Assembly: GCF_018320785.1 (NCBI RefSeq)
Contig: NC_054866.1
Location: 37,363,000 to 37,426,999, forward strand
Source of the DNA: Cheilinus undulatus
Taxonomy: Eukaryota > Chordata > Actinopteri > Labriformes > Labridae
Length of the DNA: 64,000 bases
Direction of reading: 5' to 3'
The notes beneath the pieces were generated by a model, which made no database searches, was not told the origin of the DNA, and was given only the letters and a program-made list of their open reading frames with translations. Positions 57,489 to 64,000 of this stretch are shown here, in pieces. The number at the start of each line of letters is the position of its first letter. Positions within the stretch are counted from its first letter, which is position 1. The position numbers and the translations under genes were made by a program.

Positions 57489-58551
57489 AAGGTGCAGAGG
57501 TTTATCAGGTTGCTTTGCAGTGCTGGGAATTGAGTGCTTATTCTGTCAATCCTACTGTGAACATCCAACTCAAAGCGCATTTTTGTTTTGCTTGTTTGGA
57601 ACATATAGTTTGATTTTCATCAACTACATCTGCTGTTATGAATTCAGTTTAAATCAAAAGAGGTCACAGAATTTCAAGTTTTGAGTTTAAGGTAGTGTGA
57701 CCGATAAGCTGCCTTGATGTGTTTGATAGCTCAAGATTTGGACTGGCATTTATTCAAGTCAGCCATGTGCCTTTTTTGTGGTATTGACTTTTCTGCAAAA
57801 GAAATGAACTTGTTTCAGAGAGTTGTGTGAATACAGAGCATTTGCAATGAATGTATTTGTTTAAGCTTTTGTGTATGTTTGTTCTTGTCTGACTTGTTAA
57901 AAAAACTGAACATAAAGTTTTTGATGTTGCAAATTGGTTAATAAGTGCAGTTTCTTGATTTAAAATGCTACTTTGCCTGCTGTATAACACATCCACCCTG
58001 TGATGACAAATAAGCAGCAAATGTAGTTTAATCATCAGCAAATACAAATAGAAATAATAACCGTACATCATATTATGTGTCCGATTACAAGGTTTGGAGA
58101 GTAAGTTCCCCAAAGATGCCTAGATTGTTTCATTATCTAATGTTTGGAGTGTCTAACACCAGAGGAAGCATTTTTTTTTTCAATGCATTGTGAAGTGCTT
58201 TCAATTTACTCAAATTCTGTCTCATCTGGTTTGGACTGAGATGCCGGTTTTTTACTCTCAGGCTGTTCAAACAGATTCTATCTGTATGATGTGGGAACTT
58301 TAAACCCTTTAAAAATGCATTCACTGCCACACATATTTCAAAGGATTTTCTACAGGACCACACGCACACAGCAGCCTTCATTAAAAACATCTAGTCAGTA
58401 GAACATGCACATTATGACATTCTATGAGCATACTCTATACTGTTATATACTGTCTAAAAACTTAGATTGGGCTCTTTAAACTTTTGTCTCCTATAAAGAT
58501 AAATGGTTTTCAACAGAGGCTTTTGATAGTTTCTTCCCTCACAGTTCAAGT
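57489..58551. other. Intergenic between convergent srprb and wdr53
   Basis: AT-rich, no gene or clear repeat. Minus-strand frames at 57,754-58,390 show no family signal. Confidence 0.4.
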
Positions 58552-58557
58552 TTTATT
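58552..58557 (-). terminator. Candidate poly(A) signal for wdr53
   Basis: AATAAA on the minus strand about 212 bp past the wdr53 stop codon. Confidence 0.5.
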
Positions 58558-58768
58558 AAAAGAGAGGCAATAAAATGTTAAGGTATACTGCCAATAAGTA
58601 GATCATGGTCTAATTTATGATGGTAACGGCTCAAACTGCATCAAACTTAGGAGGGTACTCTCTTAAAGAGCTCAATTAAAGCTTGAAAATGAAAATTCTG
58701 GAAAAATCAAAATGGCACACAGCTATGATCAGAACAAAATACATCAATAGGTCATAAAGTGTGTGACG

Positions 58769-60023
58769 CTATAGTGGAGACAGAGGGTAAACTGTCAGAC
58801 TGGTGCTCTGATCTGCGACCACTACACTGGGCTCCCCTTTCAGCACAGCGGGGCACAACCAGTTCACCTTGTCCCCGTGACTGATGCTGAGTTTGGGCCC
58901 GGACTTCTCCTCTGTCACCTTCTCTGCCCCTGCTGCAGCCACTTCATCCTCCCCTTCAGCTTCCTCTTTATCAGCTTCAGCCTTTGTTGGGGTCTTTGCT
59001 TTGTCTCTGGATTGTTCTTTCCTCTTTGCTTTGCTCTTACTCTTCCTGCGAGGTGCTGCTGTCCCTTTGGCTTTTAACTCTGGAGACACCACCGGGTGCT
59101 TACTGAGTTCCCACAAGGCAACCTGGCCGTCATTCCCCCCTGTCACAAGCCAGTATGGGTGGGAGAGGAAGCTAATAAAGTGGGCTTGTGAGGCCCCCTG
59201 GCTGTGGGCTTCAACTGCTCCCTGCTGTTCCAGTTTAGAGCCACTTCCAATGCGCATCAGATGCACACGCCCGTCCTCTGCAGCACAACCCACAATGTTT
59301 CCACAAGTCGCCACAGAAACACAGTGAACCAAAGGGGGATTGAAAAGCTGACCAGGACGCTGATGATGATCATCTTCTTCTTCTGCTACATCCTGGAGGT
59401 TTATGGTCCAAAGAGGGCGTGTCTTCTGCAGACCCCAAAGCATCACCTGGAGTAAACAGAAAACAGGTTTAGAATAGAAACCTTGATATAAAAGTGGATC
59501 TAAGTCTTAAAGTCTTTATCCCCCTCTCTTTTACCTGCATGTCCAGTCCAGCAGATAGTAGATTATTGGGCCTGTGTGGTCTAAAGGCCACAGATGAGCA
59601 GATGTTTGTGTGCCTTCGTAGAGTTCTGCACACTTTTCCTCCAGGAAGCTCCAGTACCCGGACTGCACCAGAGTCATCGGCCACTGCCAGGGCTGATCCT
59701 GTTTCATTTAGTGCCAAGGCATTGATCTCCTCCTCTCCCGCACCTTGAAACTCCTCCACAGGTCCTTTCAGGTTTCGGGGATCGAGCACACTCACAGCAT
59801 CTCCATGTGACACGTACAACTGAGCTGGGGCTGCAGATGTAAACACAACACTTGTGCAATCATCCTTGCCAGGAAGAGTGAGTCGGCCTATGATGGTTCC
59901 CTCTTGGCTCCAGACTGTGACTTCACCACCCTCAGAGCCTGAAGCGAGGAGACCCTCAGGACCCTGAGATGCCCCAACACACAAGATGGATGAGGAGTGG
60001 CCCTCAGACCACTGTCTGGCCAT
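58769..60023 (-). CDS. wdr53: WD repeat-containing protein 53
   Basis: WD40 beta-propeller protein; the human protein has been reported as a possible substrate adaptor of DDB1-CUL4 ubiquitin ligases. Two coding exons, 59535-60023 and 58769-59446, join at phase 0 (GLDMQ then VMLWGLQ) to give 388 residues (human about 358). Family matches: GHSSSILCV, LLASGSEGGEVTVW, YVSHGDAVSVLDPRNLKG, EEEINALALNETG, ADDSGAVRVLEL, RRHTNICSSVAFRPHRP, CGNIVGCAAEDGRV, LVTGGNDGQVALWE and the end DKVNWLCP ... VADQSTSLTVYPLSPL. A Lys/Glu-rich insert (about 287-346) sits before the last blade and explains the extra length. The ATG lies 7 bp after an acceptor (tgttttcacag), so a non-coding first exon must lie upstream, above 60,030. 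Confidence 0.95.
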
Positions 60024-60317
60024 GCTGACCCTGTGAAAACAAGGGGAGGATAAGAAGAAGGATGTGTATTTCAAGAAAACAAACCATATTGGTGGCTGTT
60101 AAGGACTCTGATTTCTTGCCATTGTGATTCACGTTGCAACTGTTCTACTTCATTTTCATTTCTCTATCTTTGTGATTGACTGTGTGTGTTTTTCATTTAT
60201 GATTGTTTCAGTGTACTTTGTTTTAATGTGCATGCAATCCTGGCAGCACTGGAAAGAGAGAAATCTCAATGTCTTTTTAAAAATAAATGTTTGAATGAAT
60301 CCTAATTGAACAGCTAA

Positions 60318-60339
60318 TATATATATATATATATATATT
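60318..60339. repeat. (AT)n microsatellite
   Basis: Eleven uninterrupted AT dinucleotides within the wdr53 upstream region. Confidence 0.9.
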
Positions 60340-60439
60340 CCGTTTGCATGAGTTTCCCTGTAATCACAAATAACATTCAGAAATGACCCAATATTGTGTT
60401 TCTGGACTTGTAACTTTAGATCGTTCCTACTTGTTTGTC

Positions 60440-60548
60440 TCTACATGTCAGCCCTGTGATTGACTGCTGAACTGTCCACGGTGTACCCGACCTCTCGCCC
60501 AATCACAGCTAAGACAGGCTCCAGCTCCTGAATGGGTTAGATAATGGA
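60440..60548 (+). repeat. Teleost interspersed repeat (LINE-associated)
   Basis: ctgtccacggtgtacccgac, ctctcgcccaatcacagcta and agacaggctccagctcctg are the well-known core of a fish repeat usually ending in atggatgg tracts. Here only the core remains. Confidence 0.6.
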
Positions 60549-61267
60549 CGTATGTATTGAAACAAGTGTTAACAACCTTTGATTTACTGGAGGTTTCAAC
60601 TCTGGTAATATGACAACCAAGATGAGTGACTGGCTTTAAGTTGGAGTATGTTTTCAAACTGACACAAAGACATCAATTAGAGGAAAACAAACAAGGAATA
60701 AAAAACGCCAAAGTCATAGAGTAGTTTAGCACTAACTGTTTGCTAACGAGTTAGCCTCAAAGCTAACGCTTGAGTCCTCGTTCTGCTTAAGTGTTCAGCT
60801 GCAAGAACCAACATGTACGTTTATCATTCGAATTAAAATACTTTTTATCGATGGCCTGGCACTGTTGATAGCTGTTAAACCAAAGTTATGCCAAACCTTA
60901 GAAAGTGCCGTCAAATCTTCTGCAGGCTGCCATGTGCGGCTGCGTCGCTTATTGATGACGTCACCGATTCGTTAAACGAGAATCAAATGGCTAATTCTAT
61001 TAGGGAAAAAAACACGGCTTATTTTTTTTATTTTTCCTGTCTTTTCAAAATTTGTTGTCTCAGTAAATTCTGTTTTTCTGCAGTGCATATTGGAAGAGTA
61101 TTTGTTTCTGCACCAGTTTAATTGGGTTAACGTCTTAAAGAAACATGATACATGATAAAAATCTGCCATGAAAAGTATTTATATATTATCTTTGATTACC
61201 GTAGATGTCCGCTAGGAAATAATGGTATAATTGGATTTCAGTATTGCTATCAAAATCTTTATCTTAC

Positions 61268-61760
61268 ACCAGAGATGGGCAACTTTGGTTAGTGAGAAGG
61301 CCACATTTTTTATTCTTACTGTAAGAGGGCCAAATTGTAACAAAGTGTGGAGTACCATTAATTGATAAATTATAATGCTTTAATCTAACAAAAGCAGCAA
61401 ATATATCACTTTCATTATACAAATGCAAATGGTAAAGTTTAATTTTATCATCTCAATACAGAATTTAGCCAAATTAAATTGTTTTCATAATGCATAGTGA
61501 ACTTTATTCTTATATATTATTTAAATATCTTGTTTGTTTTTTTTTTAACAAATGGTGTACAAAAAAGATTTTGACAGCAACACTTGAAGCTATTTATATC
61601 ACTTTTTTCTAGCAGGCATATCCTGGTAATCAAATTTAATTATAGAAATGTTTCTATTTTTCATGATTATGTTGTCCTTATTTTTACAATTTCCTGATTT
61701 TTTAAATTAGCTTGAGGGCCGCACTGAGAGAGGGGGGAGGACTGCATGAGGACCCTGGGC
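61268..61760. mobile_element. Non-autonomous hAT-like element, eroded
   Basis: agagatgggcaactttggtt with gaaggccacattttttattc at the left, and cttgagggccgcactgagag at the right, are the ends of a common small hAT-derived repeat. The AT-rich middle has no frame. Terminal duplications are not visible. Confidence 0.5.
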
Positions 61761-63281
61761 CACAAGATACTTGCAAATCTTTTATTTGTATAAAAAAGAT
61801 ATGCAAGTAAAATATGCTAAAATCTAATAATTTTCAATGTATCATAAAAATAGTCTAATTTGGCTTAAAACAAAGATGTGAAACAATTGTACTATATTGA
61901 TTAAGGATGGTACAGCTGAAGATATTGGAATTGAACCCCTAATCTCCAATGCTTATAGACAACTGACTCCACCACTCTAAAATCCCACAAAATGTAGAGC
62001 ACTTGCAGAAAGAATCTATAAAAGAGCCAGTATTAAATGTCCTGTCAGACAGCGCCCCCCACTCACCCCCCCACACTCACCCCAAACAACAGCAACAGCA
62101 TCAAAACATAAACATGTTTACACAGGGGAGGAAAAAATACTATAATAGGCATTTCCCCTCTATTGCACATAATGCCTCATCATTGTTATGCTCCCTTTTC
62201 TGACAGCAGCAATCAGAAGCAGAAAGTTTTAGATTTACTTCCTACGCATTCTGCAGAAAATTGAAAAGGAAATCCCGGAGGACACAGAGGAGGCAGAGCA
62301 TCCAGTCATTGTTCAGGGGGTCCCCCCTCACCCGGCCTTCATTTCCACAATGGCTGCTCTGCGCTGATTCATCCAAAGCTGTAGATCTGATGAGTGTGGT
62401 CCATTTCTGGGTCAGTGAGCAGCTTGCCAAAACTGTCGCTCTGAATGGGGAACAGAAGAGGCCATACATTTCAGACTCTCACCCAGAAACACACAAAACT
62501 AACTACACACACACATAACACTGTCACCCCAACATTCAAATGCTGACACATACTGTATGTCCTCACAAAGAAGCGGCAGAGTTCACGGAGAGCATTCATG
62601 TAAGTATCCCGAGGTCTTTTTCTGCTCACCTTTCACCTGTGCAGGATGCTACTTACTCTTTTTATGCAGGGTTTCTCTGGGCTAATTGGTGAGTATTCTG
62701 TGTGTCTGTAACTAGTGAAATGTAAACTGTGAATTTGTCAGCATGTTTAAATGACAGTTTGTGGTCAAATTATCGTCTCCTTCCTGTGGCATTAGTAAAA
62801 AGGCGCCTTTTTCTATTAGTGAGTCCAAATAAAGGCTTATGAGGCTGTTGTTGAGCTCTGGGTAAGGTAAGAGACATAATTTAGCAAGATGTGCAGGAAT
62901 ATACTGCATTTGGGGGTTTAAAGACACTGCCGTGGAAGCACTAAGCAGGCATGTATCCATGCATTTTGTTTTACTTTATTTCTTTTTGAGAAAAAGGAAT
63001 TTTCAGTTGTTTAGTCAAGAGCTTAGCTTATCTATTTATCTGAGGATAGAAATGCTAGTTTTCTTCAGGGTACAACTTGATTTCTCAAGATCAACTACTG
63101 TAATTCACAACAGAAACCAGCTTTGTCACCCCATCTAACAAGATACATAAGCAAAGAGCTTGAGGGAACTTCACCAGTTATCATGGGACAACAGGGTAAA
63201 ATAATATTTATGGATGTATGGATTCTTTAGGCTTCTGTATCTTGCAAATGTAAGGAAGTGGGACTAAAACCTTAAAATAAA
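61761..63281. other. Intergenic, nothing recognised
   Basis: No gene or clear repeat. It includes a C-rich patch near 62,052-62,080 (gccccccactcacccccc). Confidence 0.4.
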
Positions 63282-64000
63282 TACACTATATGGACAAATG
63301 TATGTGGCCACACCCTTTAATTTGCATGTTTCAATTAGACTCATTGCTACAGGTGTCTAAAATTAAGCACCCAGCCATGCAGTCTCCATTTTCAAACATT
63401 TGTGATACAAAATGTGTCGTTTCTGGAGAGCCCAATGACTTCATGTATGGTACTGTGATGGCTGCCACCTTCGCAAAAAGATGGTTTGTGTAATTTCATC
63501 CATGCTGAACTGTAAGTGATATTGTTGGAAAGTGGAAGAGTTTAGAAACAACAGCAACTTAACCACAAAGCAGAAGATCACACACAATCAGAGTAGGGCC
63601 AACAACTGCGAAGGCGCATGGTCGGCTTAAGGTCGCCAATGCTATTCCATAGCTGAAGGGTTCTGAATTTCCACTTGCCTTAATGTAAGCCAAAGAACGC
63701 AGTGTGCTGGAAGCTTCATGGAAGTGATTTTCATGGCTGAGAAGCTGCATGAAGGCCTTACATCACCAGTGCCAAGCGTCAGATGGATTGGCGTAAAGCA
63801 CTACGAAACTAGACTGTGGTCTGTGATGACACCCTTCGCTGTTTGGCAGTCAAATGGGCACGTCTGGGTTAGGTCGATGCCAAGACAACGTCATTGTCAG
63901 ACTGCATTGTGCCAGCTGTAAAGTTTTTTGGAGGAGGGATAATAGTATGGGGCTGTTTTTCAGGGTGTAGGTAAGGCCTCTTATCTTCAGTGAAGACCAG
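63282..64000 (+). mobile_element. Tc1-like transposon, cut by window end
   Basis: It begins tacactatatggacaaatgt, the inverted terminus also seen at 37,415. Remnants of the transposase frame follow, including the region around gaagcttcatggaagtgatt and the end ggctgtttttcagggtgtag. Several indels and stops break the frame. The right part lies beyond the window. Confidence 0.8.

Larger units (their letters stand above)
60024..61260. other. wdr53 5' intron and promoter region
   Basis: The coding exon begins after a splice acceptor at 60,030, so an untranslated exon and promoter are expected to the right. The likeliest area is the less AT-rich stretch at 60,740-60,970. No exon boundary can be fixed. 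A repeat and a microsatellite inside are listed separately. Confidence 0.45.

Overview
The window is nuclear DNA of a ray-finned fish, probably a percomorph teleost. It is AT-rich with long introns and GT-AG splice sites. It is crowded with repeats typical of teleost genomes: degenerate Tc1-like transposons, small non-autonomous hAT-type elements, tRNA-derived SINEs and 3' ends of non-LTR retrotransposons. I see no prokaryotic gene structure and cannot name the species.

Layout. (1) 1-5,991: repeats, then sequence without a recognised gene. (2) 5,992-7,857 (+): the last three exons of a myosin regulatory light chain gene, best matched to myl10. Splice sites and exon sizes are preserved, but there is an in-frame stop and a one-base frameshift, so it looks like a decaying gene. 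(3) 12,364-52,805 (-): a complete 14-exon col26a1 (collagen XXVI / EMI domain protein, 422 residues), with a 27 kb third intron. Myl10 and col26a1 point tail to tail, as I recall them doing in mammals. (4) 47,043-48,425 (+): a single-exon TRIM E3 ligase gene (RING, B-box, coiled coil, PRY-SPRY) nested antisense inside col26a1 intron 3 and followed at once by a GAT-rich repeat array. (5) 54,099-57,246 (+): seven-exon srprb (signal recognition particle receptor beta), head to head with col26a1 about 1.3 kb away. (6) 58,769-60,023 (-): two coding exons of wdr53, tail to tail with srprb. (7) 60-64 kb: wdr53 upstream sequence and repeats, ending in a Tc1-like element cut by the window edge.

The genes have separate jobs: an extracellular matrix protein, ER protein targeting, a WD40 scaffold, a ubiquitin ligase and a muscle light chain relict. 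They do not form one pathway. The points most worth checking are the broken myl10, the nested TRIM gene, the alternative col26a1 C-terminus, transposons lying within about 20-35 bp of col26a1 splice donors, and several repeat families with clear insertion footprints. I found no convincing new multi-gene system.
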